Of a stretch of 64,000 nucleotides of DNA, positions 35,862 through 45,059 are shown piece by piece. This DNA is from Slackia sp. (GTDB lineage: Bacteria > Actinomycetota > Coriobacteriia > Anaerosomatales > Anaerosomataceae). A program made the translations under genes and the position numbers. Every line of letters begins with the position of its first letter. Position 1 is the stretch's first letter. The stretch lies in assembly GCA_020725885.1 (NCBI GenBank), contig DYEA01000011.1, forward strand, positions 1 to 64,000. Reading direction: 5' to 3'. The notes under the pieces were generated by a model that was not told where the DNA came from, searched no databases, and worked only from the letters and a program-made list of their open reading frames with translations.

Positions 35862-36707
35862 TCAGGGGTGAGAGGGCGGCTTGCGGTAGATCCGCTCCCG
35901 CCCGTTGACGAGCTCGAACTTCGGAGCGCTCGTCGGCGGGATGCGCTCGCTCCTCCCTAAGACCAAGTAGCCGCCTCTCGCGAGAGCCGACCAGAACACA
36001 CCCAGCAACCTGTCTTGCTCCTGCCGGTTGAAGTAGATGAACACGTTGCGGCAGAAGACGACGTCCACGACGTGTATCGGCGTATCCGTGAACAAGTTGA
36101 GCCGTTGGAACCTGCACACGCGCGTGACTTCCGGCCTGATGACGAACGTCTCGCCCCGCTCCTCGACGAAACGCCTCCTGTCCGCAGGGGGGATGTGCGC
36201 GAGCTGCTCGGACGGGTACTCGGCGCGACGCGCGACCTCGAGCGCCTTCGAGTCGATGTCTGTGCCGAGGACCGACAGCAGGAAATGCGAGCCCGCCTCT
36301 CCTATACCGGCGAGGAACGACATGGCGATCGAGTACGCCTCCTGGCCCGTGGAGCAGCCAGCCGACCACACACGGATCATCCGCTGGTGCCTGCGCCGCT
36401 TGTCCTCCAGCAAGCGCGGGATGATCTGTGAGCGGAAGACCTCGAAGACGCTCGCGTCGCGGAAGAACTGCGTCACGTTGATGGTGAGCGCGTCGATGAG
36501 CTTCGCGTACTCCTCCGGGTGTTCGTCGATGTACGCCGCGTACTGTCGGTAGCTGTGAAGACCGAGCGCGTTCAAGCGCGAGGCGAGCCTCCTTTCGACG
36601 TACCGTGCGCGATACTGCGCGAGGTCAAGGCCGCGCTCGTCGCGGATCTTCGCGATGATGCGATCGAGGTTGCCGCGGTAGACCGTCTCGGTCGCGTGGG
36701 ATTCCAT
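35862..36707 (-). CDS. cheR: Chemotaxis protein methyltransferase CheR
   Basis: 281 residues: N-terminal helical domain (about 20-85; RYVERRLASRLNALGL, ITINVTQFFRD) and SAM-binding domain (about 110-270; VWSAGCSTGQEAYSIAM, GTDIDSKAL, NVFIYFNRQEQDRLL). Methylates receptor glutamates using SAM. ATG 36707 follows GGGAGG. It heads the che operon and is divergent from the L,D-transpeptidase gene. Confidence 0.96.
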   Translation of the reverse strand: MESHATETVYRGNLDRIIAKIRDERGLDLAQYRARYVERRLASRLNALGLHSYRQYAAYIDEHPEEYAKLIDALTINVTQFFRDASVFEVFRSQIIPRLLEDKRRRHQRMIRVWSAGCSTGQEAYSIAMSFLAGIGEAGSHFLLSVLGTDIDSKALEVARRAEYPSEQLAHIPPADRRRFVEERGETFVIRPEVTRVCRFQRLNLFTDTPIHVVDVVFCRNVFIYFNRQEQDRLLGVFWSALARGGYLVLGRSERIPPTSAPKFELVNGRERIYRKPPSHP

Positions 36708-36782
36708 CCGCCTCCCGCCTGCTCCTTCCAGCGCCTCCATTGTAGAATACGCCCTGACCGCTTCCTCCGGACAGGAGGGCCG

Positions 36783-37820
36783 TTGCATCGGATGCCCCGA
36801 CATATCCGCGTGCTCGCGTGCCTCGGCGCCCTCGTCGCGTTCGTGCTGAGCGCAGGCGCGGCAGCAGCCGTCGCGCAGGATTTCGCGACGCGGGACGTGC
36901 TGCCCCCCGGGTCGGCCGCGGGAGGCGCGGAATTGAGCGGCGCCCGCTCGCATGAGGCGCGTGAAGCCCTGCGCTCCGGCCTGCTCGATCCGCTCGACGA
37001 GCCCGTCACCGTCGTAGCCGGCACCCAGACGGCCGACGTGAGACCCGCCGACTTCGTGCAGGTCGACATCGACCGCATGCTGGCTTCGCTCTCGCAGGCC
37101 AAGAGCGAAGCCCGCCTTGGCCGGCGTCTCGTGGCCAGGCTGACCCGGGAGCCCTACGGCAGGCGTCTGCCAGCCCAGACGCGCGTCGACCGGACGGCCC
37201 TCGACGCGTGGGTCGCCGAGTTCGCCGCGCGCGTCGGCGCTCCCGCAGTCGACGCCACACTCGTCGTGCAGGGCCGCAAGCTCGTAGCGGTGCCTGAGCG
37301 ACCCGGCCTGTCGATCGATGCACGCCGCGCCGCCGACGCTCTCGCCATAGCGCTGGCGAGCGGCAAGACCCGCGTCGAGCTTCCTATAGAGCGCATCGAG
37401 CCGCGCGTGACGACCGACGACCTCGGCACGGCCATCCTCGTGCGTCGCGCTGACCGGCGGCTGTTCCTGTACGAGGACGGGCGCCTCGTGAAGGTCTACC
37501 GGGTCGCCGTGGGCGCGCCCGGATACCCGACCCCGCGGGGACATTGGCAGATCGTACGCAAGCGCTACATGCCGACGTGGGGCAACCCGGGATCGGATTG
37601 GGCTAAGGACATGCCGCGCTTCATCCCGCCGGGACCTAACAACCCCCTTGGCACGCGCGCGCTCGACCTCGACGCCCCGGGCATCCGCATCCACGGCACG
37701 AACAAGGACTACTCGATCGGCACGGCCGCCTCGCACGGGTGCATGCGCATGCACCGGTGGGACATCGAAGACCTCTACGACCGCGTCGCCGTAGGAACGC
37801 CGGTGTTCATCATCGACTGA
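36783..37820 (+). CDS. Secreted L,D-transpeptidase (YkuD)
   Basis: About 345 residues. A signal peptide (RHIRVLACLGALVAFVLSAG) is followed by two PG_binding_4-type segments (about 45-200) and a C-terminal YkuD domain with HGTNKDYSIG and the catalytic SHGCMRM. Forms 3-3 cross-links in peptidoglycan or anchors proteins. TTG 36783 has AGGAGG four bases upstream; the ATG three codons later (36792) is the alternative and has its site too far away. The 3' end overlaps the convergent DUF3343 gene by 11 bases. Confidence 0.93.
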   Translation: MHRMPRHIRVLACLGALVAFVLSAGAAAAVAQDFATRDVLPPGSAAGGAELSGARSHEAREALRSGLLDPLDEPVTVVAGTQTADVRPADFVQVDIDRMLASLSQAKSEARLGRRLVARLTREPYGRRLPAQTRVDRTALDAWVAEFAARVGAPAVDATLVVQGRKLVAVPERPGLSIDARRAADALAIALASGKTRVELPIERIEPRVTTDDLGTAILVRRADRRLFLYEDGRLVKVYRVAVGAPGYPTPRGHWQIVRKRYMPTWGNPGSDWAKDMPRFIPPGPNNPLGTRALDLDAPGIRIHGTNKDYSIGTAASHGCMRMHRWDIEDLYDRVAVGTPVFIID

Positions 37821-38061
37821 GGCCGTGCGGAGCCCGGTCCTCGATCTCGACCCGCCTCGTCCACCTGATGCCGGCCGCAACCAGCGCACGCTCGACCCGT
37901 TCGGCATCCGCGAGCGGCGCGCGGATCGCGATGCCGCACAACGCCCCGAGCGTCTTCGGCGTCGGCACCGCGACGACGGGAACGGCGGCCTCCAGGAGGG
38001 CTCGCTCCGCTGCGAGGGCGTCGTGCGTGGTCTCGAACCCGAAGACCGTGAATCGCGCCAT
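37810..38061 (-). CDS. DUF3343 putative Se/S carrier-like protein
   Basis: 83 residues beginning MARFTVFGFETTHDALAAER, the DUF3343 pattern; its members are annotated as possible selenium or sulfur carriers because they travel with cysteine desulfurases and selenium genes. A conserved Cys lies in GALCGIAIRAP. The ATG overlaps the desulfurase stop by one base (TGATG), so the pair is translationally coupled and ends the cofactor operon. The carrier role is recalled from family annotation, not proved. Confidence 0.82.
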   Translation of the reverse strand: MARFTVFGFETTHDALAAERALLEAAVPVVAVPTPKTLGALCGIAIRAPLADAERVERALVAAGIRWTRRVEIEDRAPHGLSR

Positions 38062-39215
38062 CACGCCAGGCACACCTCGCGCACCGCTTCCACTGCGGCG
38101 TCCACGTCGGCCTCTGTCACGCCGCGCCCGACGCTGAACCGCACCGCACCGGTCTCCGCGGTGCCCATAGCCGCATGCGCCGCAGGCGCGCAGTGCAGGC
38201 CTGCGCGCACGGCGACGCCGTACCGGGAATCGAGCTCGTAGGCGAGCCGGTCTGGCTCGACCTCCTCGTGCACGACGCTCACCACGGGAGCGCGCTCCTC
38301 GCCGAGGACCGGGCCGAGCACCCGCATCCCCGGAATCGCTGCAAGGCCCTCAAGCAGGCGGCGAGCGATCCGCTGCTCCTGCTCGAAGAGCTCGTCGGCT
38401 TCGCGGCCGAGCACGGCGACCCCGGCGGCAAGGCCCGCGATGGCAGGGACGGGCGGCGTGCCCGCCTCGTAGCGGTCAGGCCGGACCACGGGCATCGAGA
38501 GCGCGCCCGAGTCCCCGCCGCTTCCGCCTTGCACGAGCTCGCGCACCTCGAGGCCGGGAGACAGGTACACGACCCCGATCCCTTGCGGGCCGAGAAGACC
38601 CTTGTGCCCGGAGGCGACGTACGCGTCGGCGCCAAGCTCGGCGAGGTCCACCTTCAGATGCCCTGCCGCTTGGGCGCCGTCAGCGACGAGGACCGCCCCG
38701 TGCTCGTGCGCGATGTCCGCGAGGTCCGCGACCGGCTGGATGGCGCCGGTCACGTTCGACGCGTGCTGGCAGACCACGGCCCGCGTCGGAGCCTCCGCCA
38801 CGAGCTCCTCCGCGGCGTCCAGGTCCACCCGCCCGGCCTCGTCGACCGGCATCTGCACGACCTCGACGCCGCTCGCTGCAAGCGCTGCCAGCGGCCGAGC
38901 GACGGCGTTGTGCTCGACGCTCGACACTACCACGCGGTCGCCAGGAGCAAGCAGGCCCTTCAGCACCATGTTCAAGCCGAACGTGCAGCCCGGGACGAAC
39001 AGCAGGTCACGCGGGTCGCGCACGCCGAGGAACGCCGCGACCGTGCTGCGGGCCTCGAGCACGAGCCGCGCCGCCTCGAGCGCGAGCCGGTGCGCGCTGC
39101 GGTGCGGATTGCCGCCCGCCGGGCCGAGCGCGCGCGCCATCGCATCGAGGACCTCGGGCGGCTTCGGCCACGAGGTGGCGGCGTGATCCAGGTAGATGAT
39201 GCCGTCGTGAGCCAT
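38061..39215 (-). CDS. Cysteine desulfurase-like aminotransferase class V (TIGR01977-like)
   Basis: 384 residues, PLP-dependent. The cofactor lysine is Lys205 (YVASGHKGLLGPQ), the N-terminus has YLDHAATSWPKPP, and a Cys in GLHCAPAAH near 340 is the likely sulfur-carrying residue. The family (EF2568-like) has been linked by others to selenium-dependent molybdenum hydroxylases. Its place between mogA and DUF3343 suggests it mobilises S or Se for the molybdenum enzyme cofactor or for FdhD. Confidence 0.9.
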   Translation of the reverse strand: MAHDGIIYLDHAATSWPKPPEVLDAMARALGPAGGNPHRSAHRLALEAARLVLEARSTVAAFLGVRDPRDLLFVPGCTFGLNMVLKGLLAPGDRVVVSSVEHNAVARPLAALAASGVEVVQMPVDEAGRVDLDAAEELVAEAPTRAVVCQHASNVTGAIQPVADLADIAHEHGAVLVADGAQAAGHLKVDLAELGADAYVASGHKGLLGPQGIGVVYLSPGLEVRELVQGGSGGDSGALSMPVVRPDRYEAGTPPVPAIAGLAAGVAVLGREADELFEQEQRIARRLLEGLAAIPGMRVLGPVLGEERAPVVSVVHEEVEPDRLAYELDSRYGVAVRAGLHCAPAAHAAMGTAETGAVRFSVGRGVTEADVDAAVEAVREVCLA

Positions 39216-39218
39216 GCG

Positions 39219-39698
39219 TCAGGAATGCCCCTCGCCTGCCATCATCTCCACCGCGTGCTCCAATTGGTCGGCGACGATCGCGAACGCCTCGCGCGCGCCT
39301 TTCTCGCTGCCCGGGAGATTGACGATGAGCGTGCTCCCGCGCTGCGCGGCGACGCCCCGCGACAGCATCGCTCGCCGGGTGGAAGCCATGCTCTCTGCCC
39401 GGATCGCCTCCGCGATGCCCGGCACCTCCCGGTCGGCCAGCGACATCGTCACTTCCGGGCAGACGTCGCGCGGCCCGAGCCCCGTCCCGCCGGTCGACAG
39501 CAGGACGTCGACCTGGTCGACGTCGCACATCTCCGTGATGGCGAGCGCGATCGCCTCGGCGTCGTCGGGCACGACGTGGTAGGCCGCCACCATCCAGCCG
39601 CGCGCTTCCACCAGGTCGATGAGCGCCTTGCCGGCGGTGTCTTCCGCCTCGCCCCGTGAACGCGTGTCAGAGCACGTGAGCACACCGATCCTCAGCAT
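39219..39698 (-). CDS. Molybdopterin adenylyltransferase, MogA/MoaB family
   Basis: 159 residues with the family motifs GVLTCSDTRSRGEAEDTAG and LSTGGTGLGPRDVCPE. Adenylates molybdopterin before MoeA inserts metal. The genome may also rely on this single protein, as MoaB homologues replace MogA in many anaerobes. One base after the MOSC stop. Confidence 0.93.
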   Translation of the reverse strand: MLRIGVLTCSDTRSRGEAEDTAGKALIDLVEARGWMVAAYHVVPDDAEAIALAITEMCDVDQVDVLLSTGGTGLGPRDVCPEVTMSLADREVPGIAEAIRAESMASTRRAMLSRGVAAQRGSTLIVNLPGSEKGAREAFAIVADQLEHAVEMMAGEGHS

Positions 39699-40172
39699 CT
39701 ATGCCTCCCCGAGCCGCTCGACCTCGATAGCGTCGCCCACGCGTACCGTACCACCGCGCCGCACGACGGCGAAGATGCCTTCGCGCGGCATCACGCAGTC
39801 GCCCGCCTGGTAGTAGATGGCGCACTTCGTGTGGCAGACCTTGCCGATCTGGCTCACCGCGAGAACCGCCTCGTCCCCGACGCGAAGCACCGTCCCCACC
39901 GGCAGCGCCACCAGATCGATGCCTTCCGTCGTGATGTTCTCGGCGAAGTCGCCCGCATCGACGTCGAGCCCCTTCGCACGCATGGAGTCGATCGACTCGC
40001 GGGCGAGCAGGCTCACCTGCCGGTGCCAGTCGCCGGCGTGCGCATCCCCCTCGAAGCCGCGCCCTTCGACGAGCACGCCTTCTACGCCCCGCGTCTTGCG
40101 GACGGTCTTGCGCTCCGAGAGGTTGACGGACACGACTCTGCCTTGCGGCAGCCCTGCGGCCGGCTCGTTCAC
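39699..40172 (-). CDS. MOSC domain protein
   Basis: 157 residues, the small stand-alone MOSC type. Motifs: [32 protein letters not shown] and [23 protein letters not shown], the last with the conserved Cys. MOSC domains bind molybdopterin-linked sulfur or are proposed sulfur carriers for the cofactor. The GTG start overlaps the moaC stop by 4 bases (GTGA). Confidence 0.93.
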   Translation of the reverse strand: MNEPAAGLPQGRVVSVNLSERKTVRKTRGVEGVLVEGRGFEGDAHAGDWHRQVSLLARESIDSMRAKGLDVDAGDFAENITTEGIDLVALPVGTVLRVGDEAVLAVSQIGKVCHTKCAIYYQAGDCVMPREGIFAVVRRGGTVRVGDAIEVERLGEA

Positions 40173-40654
40173 TCCGACTCCTCTCGCACGAAGCGGCCCG
40201 AGGCGCCGCCTTCCTTCTCCAGCAGCATCACGTCGGTGATGACCATGCTGCGGTCGACCGCCTTGCACATGTCGTAGATCGTAAGCCCGGCGACCGCCGC
40301 TGCCGTGAGCGCTTCCATCTCGACCCCCGTCTTGCCGTCCGTCTCGGCGGTGGCGGTGATCACGATGGCGGAGTACTCCGGCTCCAGATCGACCGCGACG
40401 TGCGTGAGCGGGAGCGGGTGGCACATCGGGATCAGCGCGGCAGTCTGCTTGGCGGCCATGACGCCCGCGATGCGCGCAGCGGCAAGCACGTCCCCCTTCG
40501 GTGCGGTGCCGCCGACGATCATCTCCAGCGTGGACGGTTCCATCAGCACTTTCGCACGCGCCACCGCCCTGCGGTGCGTGACCGGCTTGCCGGACACGTC
40601 CACCATGCGGGCGGCTCCGCGTTCGTCGACGTGCGTGAGCTTCTTCTCGTCCAT
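40169..40654 (-). CDS. moaC: Cyclic pyranopterin monophosphate synthase MoaC
   Basis: 161 residues. Converts the MoaA product to cyclic pyranopterin monophosphate. Motifs [28 protein letters not shown] and [20 protein letters not shown] carry the catalytic Lys/His/Asp region. ATG 40654 has GGAGGG six bases upstream; it sits directly after moaA. Confidence 0.97.
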   Translation of the reverse strand: MDEKKLTHVDERGAARMVDVSGKPVTHRRAVARAKVLMEPSTLEMIVGGTAPKGDVLAAARIAGVMAAKQTAALIPMCHPLPLTHVAVDLEPEYSAIVITATAETDGKTGVEMEALTAAAVAGLTIYDMCKAVDRSMVITDVMLLEKEGGASGRFVREESE

Positions 40655-40655
40655 C

Positions 40656-41681
40656 TCACCCTCCGATCTGCGACATGCGCCGCACCGTGCCGACGCGCAT
40701 GTTGTGGCTTTGCGGTTTCGCGGCAAGCGCCCGCTCGATGAGCGCCCGCACCTCGTCGTCGCTCCCGCCCCGCAACACCGCTCGCGCGTCGAGCTCGTCG
40801 TCGCTGAACAGGCAGGTGCGCAGCCGGCCGTCGGCCGTGAGGCGAAGCCGGTTGCACTCGCCGCAGAAGTGGTGCGAGAGAGGCGAGATGACGCCGAGCG
40901 TGCCGAGCGCCCCCTCGAAGCGGTAGTACCGCGCAGGTCCCCACCCGCCAGGCGCGTCGTCGCGCGCAACGGGGACGAGCTCGCCCAAGCCGGCCGCCGC
41001 GCCTTCGGCCGCCAGTCGCGCGAGGATCTCGTCCGAGGGCACCTCGTCCTCGGCGGTCCACCCCTCGGCCTCTCCACCGCCGCACACCGTTCCGTCGTCT
41101 GCGCCGCCCACCGGCATGTACTCGATGAAGCGCACGTGGATCGGCCGTTCGAAGGTCATGCGCGCGAATCCGAGCAGGTCTTGCTGCAAGCGCCTGACCA
41201 CAACCACGTTGACCTTCACGGGATCCATGCCGGCCGCGAACGCGGCGTCGAGTCCCGCGAGGACGTCGGCGAGCCGGCCGCCGCGCGTGATGCGCGCGAA
41301 GACATCGGGGTTGAGCGTGTCGAGCGAGATGTTGACGCGCTTGAGGCCAGCGTCGGCCAGCTCGTGCGCATAGCGCGCGAGCAGCGTGCCGTTGGTGGTG
41401 AGCGCGATCGCCTCGATGCCCGTGACTGCGAGCAGCCGGCGCACGTGGCCGACCAGCCCCCGCCGCACCAGCGGCTCGCCGCCGGTGAGCCGGATCTTCG
41501 AGATGCCTTGCTCGGCGGCGATCGCCGCGAAGCGCTCGATCTCCTCGTAGGTGAGCAGCTCCTCATGCGGCTTCCAGGCGACGCCGTCTTTCGGCATGCA
41601 GTACACGCACCGCAGGTTGCACCGGTCCGTCACGCTGATGCGCAGGTAGTCGATGCGCCTGCCGAACGCGTCAGTCGCCAT
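40656..41681 (-). CDS. moaA: GTP 3',8-cyclase MoaA
   Basis: 341 residues, radical SAM enzyme for the first cofactor step. The N-terminal cluster motif is CNLRCVYC (CX3CX2C, near 22), GGEP box follows, and a second cluster site lies in [18 protein letters not shown] (CX2CX13C). It ends in the essential GG (MSQIGG). Start ATG 41681 lies inside the 3' end of mobB with GAGGAG eight bases upstream. Confidence 0.97.
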   Translation of the reverse strand: MATDAFGRRIDYLRISVTDRCNLRCVYCMPKDGVAWKPHEELLTYEEIERFAAIAAEQGISKIRLTGGEPLVRRGLVGHVRRLLAVTGIEAIALTTNGTLLARYAHELADAGLKRVNISLDTLNPDVFARITRGGRLADVLAGLDAAFAAGMDPVKVNVVVVRRLQQDLLGFARMTFERPIHVRFIEYMPVGGADDGTVCGGGEAEGWTAEDEVPSDEILARLAAEGAAAGLGELVPVARDDAPGGWGPARYYRFEGALGTLGVISPLSHHFCGECNRLRLTADGRLRTCLFSDDELDARAVLRGGSDDEVRALIERALAAKPQSHNMRVGTVRRMSQIGG

Positions 41682-42201
41682 GCCGGGCTCCTCGCAAGAA
41701 CTCGCGCTCGACGAAGTCGGCGACGCCGCGGTGGTCGTCGAGCGCGAACCGGGGCACGCCCGGCGCCTCGATGCCCTCGTCGTCGGTGACGAGCGCGACG
41801 ATCTCGGACGGATCGCTGATGAGCTCGCGAGAGCGGGCACGCCGCACGACCTCGATGCGGACACGCGCCGAGCGCTTGAAGCCTTCGGTGAGCAGGATGT
41901 CGCAGCCGACACGCGCAGCTTCAGCAGCGATCTCGTCGAGAGTGAGCTCGCGCTCGACGCGCCGCATCACCACGAACTGAGCCGGCGAGGACACCATCAC
42001 CATCCGGGCCCCCGCCCGAGCGTGCCGCCACGAGTCCTTGCCCGCGACGTCCAGGTCGACCTCGTGCGCGTGATGCTTGCACGTAGCGACCGCGTAGCCG
42101 CGCGCCACGAGCTCGGCCACGACTCCTTCGAGCAGCGTCGTCTTGCCCGCATCGCTCTTCCCGACGACCGACACGACGGGTATGCCGTGCGCGCCGCTCA
42201 C
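41671..42201 (-). CDS. mobB: Molybdopterin-guanine dinucleotide biosynthesis protein MobB
   Basis: 176 residues, GTP-binding adaptor of MobA. P-loop VVGKSDAGKTTLLE near the start, then CKHHAHEVDLDVAGKDSWRH (typical MobB segment) and LLTEGFKRS. The GTG start at 42201 has no good ribosome site and lies next to the upstream stop, so coupling is likely. Its presence shows the dinucleotide form of the cofactor is made. Confidence 0.95.
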   Translation of the reverse strand: MSGAHGIPVVSVVGKSDAGKTTLLEGVVAELVARGYAVATCKHHAHEVDLDVAGKDSWRHARAGARMVMVSSPAQFVVMRRVERELTLDEIAAEAARVGCDILLTEGFKRSARVRIEVVRRARSRELISDPSEIVALVTDDEGIEAPGVPRFALDDHRGVADFVEREFLRGARHGD

Positions 42202-42202
42202 C

Positions 42203-42424
42203 TCAGAAGCACCCGAGGTCGCAGTTCTTCACCTTCACGCCCGCGATGTCGGCCGCGGCGCCTGCCACCTTGTACGGCACGCCGAAGTCCTCGGCGAGCT
42301 TGCGCAGCACCGGGCAGGTGATGCTGCCCTCAGCGCCTTTCTCGCGCACCGCCGCTTCCAGCTCCGGCGTCACTTGGTTGGCCCACTTGGGGTCGACCTG
42401 CTTGGTCTGTCCGCTCGTGCTCAT
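42203..42424 (-). CDS. Small Cys-tailed protein of the cofactor operon
   Basis: 73 residues, start overlapping the moeA stop by 4 bases. The middle (ITCPVLRKLAEDFGVPYKVAGAAAD) is like a compact helix-turn-helix and the end reads VKVKNCDLGCF, a conserved-looking CX3CF tail. I recall similar short proteins next to Moco genes in anaerobes but not a named family. It may bind metal, sulfur or DNA. Confidence 0.75.
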   Translation of the reverse strand: MSTSGQTKQVDPKWANQVTPELEAAVREKGAEGSITCPVLRKLAEDFGVPYKVAGAAADIAGVKVKNCDLGCF

Positions 42425-43650
42425 GGCGTCCCTTCTTCCATGTCGAGACGTATGCATTCCACGACGCTCCCGGCCGCGAAATGCGACTCTCCTTCCGGCA
42501 GCACCAGAAGCGCGTTCGCGCGGTGCATCGAGGTGAGCATCGCCGAGGACTGCGCTCCCGAGAGCCGTGCGACGTACTCGCCTGAGCCGTCCCGTTCGAC
42601 GCGCGCACGCAGGAAGTAGCGGCGGTCGGGCCTTTTCTTGACGTCGTGAGCGAGCGTCACCGGGTGGCGCGGGCGGTCGAGCGCCGTGTGACCGGCCATC
42701 TTGCGCAGCACCGGCCGCACGAAGAGCTCGAAACCCACCATCGTCGATGTCGGGTTGCCCGGAAGCCCGAAGAACGGCGTCGAGCCGATGCGGCCGTGGG
42801 TCTGCGGCGCGCCGGGCCGCATCGCGACCTTCCAGAAGTCCATCTCCCCCAAACGCTCGAGCACGCCTTTGACGACGTCGTAGTCGCCCATGCTCACGCC
42901 GCCTGTGGTGACCATGAGGTCGAACTCCGGCGCGCGAGCAAGCAGCGCCTCCGTGGAGGCGACGTCGTCGCGGGCCACGCCAAGCACGTGCGGCTCGGCG
43001 CCCGCAGCGAGCACCTGCGCGGAAAGCGAGTACGAGTTCGAGTTGCGGATCTTGCCCGGCCCGGGCTTCTGGGTGACGTCGACGAGCTCGTCGCCGGTGG
43101 CCACGATCGCGACGCGCGGCTTCCGGTAGACGAGCGGCTCCGCGCACCCGACCGAGGCGAGCAGGCCGACGGCCGCTGGCCCGACGACCTCGCCCGCGCG
43201 CAGCACGACCTCGCCCGCGCGCACGTCCTCGCCCTTGCGGCGCACGTTCTCGCCGGGCTTGACGGCCGCCATGATGACCGCGACCGCCCCGCCGTCTTCC
43301 TCGCGCGTGCGCTCCACCATCACCACAGCGTCCGCACCTTCGGGGATCGGCGCGCCTGTCATGATCCTGGTCGCCTCGCCCGGGCCGACCGGCCGAGTCG
43401 GGAACACGCCCGCCGGCACGTGCTCGACCACCTTCAGGCGCACCGGCGCGTCTTCGCTGGCGCTGGCCACGTCTGCAGCGCGCACCGCGTAGCCGTCCAT
43501 GGCCGAGTTGTCGAACGGCGCCACGTCGATGTCGGACACCACGTCTTCGGCGAGCACCCGCCCGAGCGCCTCGACGAGCCCTACGCGCTCCGTCTTAAGC
43601 CGTCCGATGCCGGCGAGCACCCGCTCGCGCGCTTCCTCGACGCTGATCAT
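42421..43650 (-). CDS. moeA: Molybdopterin molybdenumtransferase MoeA
   Basis: 409 residues. Inserts molybdate (or tungstate) into adenylated molybdopterin. Motifs: DNSAMDGYAVRAAD, GAPIPEGADAVVMVE, ATGDELV, TTGGVSMGDYD, GLPGNPTSTM and the C-terminal beta domain. The ATG overlaps the upstream stop by 4 bases. Only one moeA is visible; some tungsten users have two, for W and Mo. Confidence 0.97.
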   Translation of the reverse strand: MISVEEARERVLAGIGRLKTERVGLVEALGRVLAEDVVSDIDVAPFDNSAMDGYAVRAADVASASEDAPVRLKVVEHVPAGVFPTRPVGPGEATRIMTGAPIPEGADAVVMVERTREEDGGAVAVIMAAVKPGENVRRKGEDVRAGEVVLRAGEVVGPAAVGLLASVGCAEPLVYRKPRVAIVATGDELVDVTQKPGPGKIRNSNSYSLSAQVLAAGAEPHVLGVARDDVASTEALLARAPEFDLMVTTGGVSMGDYDVVKGVLERLGEMDFWKVAMRPGAPQTHGRIGSTPFFGLPGNPTSTMVGFELFVRPVLRKMAGHTALDRPRHPVTLAHDVKKRPDRRYFLRARVERDGSGEYVARLSGAQSSAMLTSMHRANALLVLPEGESHFAAGSVVECIRLDMEEGTP

Positions 43651-45059
43651 CCTGCGTCCTTCCCTTCTGCGACCCGCTGCGGGTTCGTGTACACGACGAG
43701 CTTGCCGCCGCGTGCGTAGCCGACAAGGGTGAGCCCCACCGCCTCGGCGATGTCCGCGGCGAGCTCGGTCACCGCCGTGCGCGACACGACGATGGGCACC
43801 CGCGCCTTGGCCGCCTTGACCGCCATCTCGTACGAGATCCGCCCCGTCGTGAGCAGCACGGCTCCCTCGGTGCTCACCCCATCGAGCCACGCCCGCCCGA
43901 GCACCTTGTCGACGGCGTTGTGGCGCCCGACGTCCTCGCGCACGAGCACCACGCGCCCATCGCGCGCGAGCGCACATGCGTGCATGCCTCCCGTGTCGCG
44001 GTAGAGCACGGCGCCGCGCGCCATCTGGCCCACGAGGTCGTAGAGCTCGTCGGCCGTGACCGTGCGCTGGTCCGTCACCGCGTCGAGACCGAGCGTGTGA
44101 CCGAGCGACGCGAAGGTCACGCCCTTGCCGCAGCCGGCCGTGATGTAGCGGCGGCGGTACACGAGGTCTTCGGGAACCGGCTCGTCGCTGCGGACGTAGA
44201 CGAGCCCGCGCTTGTGGTCGACGTCGACGCCTTGGAGCGCGGCCCGGTCGGTGAGGAGCCCCTCGGAGACGAGAAAGCCGACGGCCAGCTCCTCCAAGTC
44301 CTCGGGCGTCGCCTGCACGGTGGCGATCTCCGCGTCGTTCATGTTGATCGTGACGGCGCGCTCTGCCGGCATCCTGCGGCCCCTGCGGGTGCCGACCTCG
44401 ATCACCGCTGCGGGCTGCGCGGGCGCAGGCTGCAGCTCGTCGGTCGCCGACTCGCGCACCTCCGCGAGGTCTTCCGGCGTGTTGACGTTCACGAAGCTCC
44501 GCAATCCCGGGTCGAGCACGCGAAGCGTCTCGGCGTCGAGCTCGCGCACTTCCAGCGCAGGGAACATCGCCACGAGGCGGCGGCGGCCCGATTCGAGCAC
44601 CCGGCGTGCGTGCGGCAAGCAGTCCCGGTGATAGAGCGCGAGCAGCGGCTCGACGCCCTTCTCCGTACGGGGAACCACCACCTGAGCGCCCTCGCGCGCC
44701 TCCCAGAGCGCGCGCACGACCTCGGGGTTGAGCCACGGCATGTCCGCCGCGAGCGCGAGCACCCAGTCGTGGCCGGCGTTCTTCAGCGCAGTGGCGAGCC
44801 CGCCGAGCGGCCCTTGATACGCCACCTCGTCGACCCACACCTCGACGCCTGCGGGCAGCCCCGCGTCTTCGAGCGCTTCCGGCCGGTTCGTCACCACGGC
44901 CACCCGCTCGCAGACAGCGGCGGCCGCCTCGGCCACGCGCGCGATCAGCGGCTCGCCGTCGACGAGCAGGAGCGTCTTGTCGACGCCCATGCGCATCGAG
45001 CGGCCGCCTGCCAGGACGGCAGCGGTCACAGGGATCTTCTGCGTCGCCGCAGCGCTCAT
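43647..45059 (-). CDS. MobA-FdhD fusion protein
   Basis: 470 residues. The first ~195 are MobA-like nucleotidyltransferase (AVLAGGRSMRMGVDKTLLLV; AADMPWL), which makes the guanine dinucleotide cofactor. Residues about 218-470 are FdhD (MNDAEIATVQATPEDLEELAVGFL; ITAGCGKGVTF; GMHACALARDGRVV; VGRHNAVDKVLG), which transfers sulfur to formate dehydrogenase cofactor. One conserved Cys (in AGCGKG) is present at the catalytic loop rather than the CXXC of E. coli FdhD. Coupled on both sides by 4-base overlaps. Confidence 0.94.
   Translation of the reverse strand: MSAAATQKIPVTAAVLAGGRSMRMGVDKTLLLVDGEPLIARVAEAAAAVCERVAVVTNRPEALEDAGLPAGVEVWVDEVAYQGPLGGLATALKNAGHDWVLALAADMPWLNPEVVRALWEAREGAQVVVPRTEKGVEPLLALYHRDCLPHARRVLESGRRRLVAMFPALEVRELDAETLRVLDPGLRSFVNVNTPEDLAEVRESATDELQPAPAQPAAVIEVGTRRGRRMPAERAVTINMNDAEIATVQATPEDLEELAVGFLVSEGLLTDRAALQGVDVDHKRGLVYVRSDEPVPEDLVYRRRYITAGCGKGVTFASLGHTLGLDAVTDQRTVTADELYDLVGQMARGAVLYRDTGGMHACALARDGRVVLVREDVGRHNAVDKVLGRAWLDGVSTEGAVLLTTGRISYEMAVKAAKARVPIVVSRTAVTELAADIAEAVGLTLVGYARGGKLVVYTNPQRVAEGKDAG

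Noticed and set aside
35845-35880. GCCGCCC/GGGCGGC hairpin at the 3' end of cheR
   Set aside because: No U-tract and a 22-base loop; the operon reads straight on into the receptor gene.
36739-36748. Overlapping divergent -10-like boxes (TAGAAT forward, TACAAT reverse) between cheR and the L,D-transpeptidase gene
   Set aside because: Neither has a recognisable -35 at the right distance, so no promoter is called.
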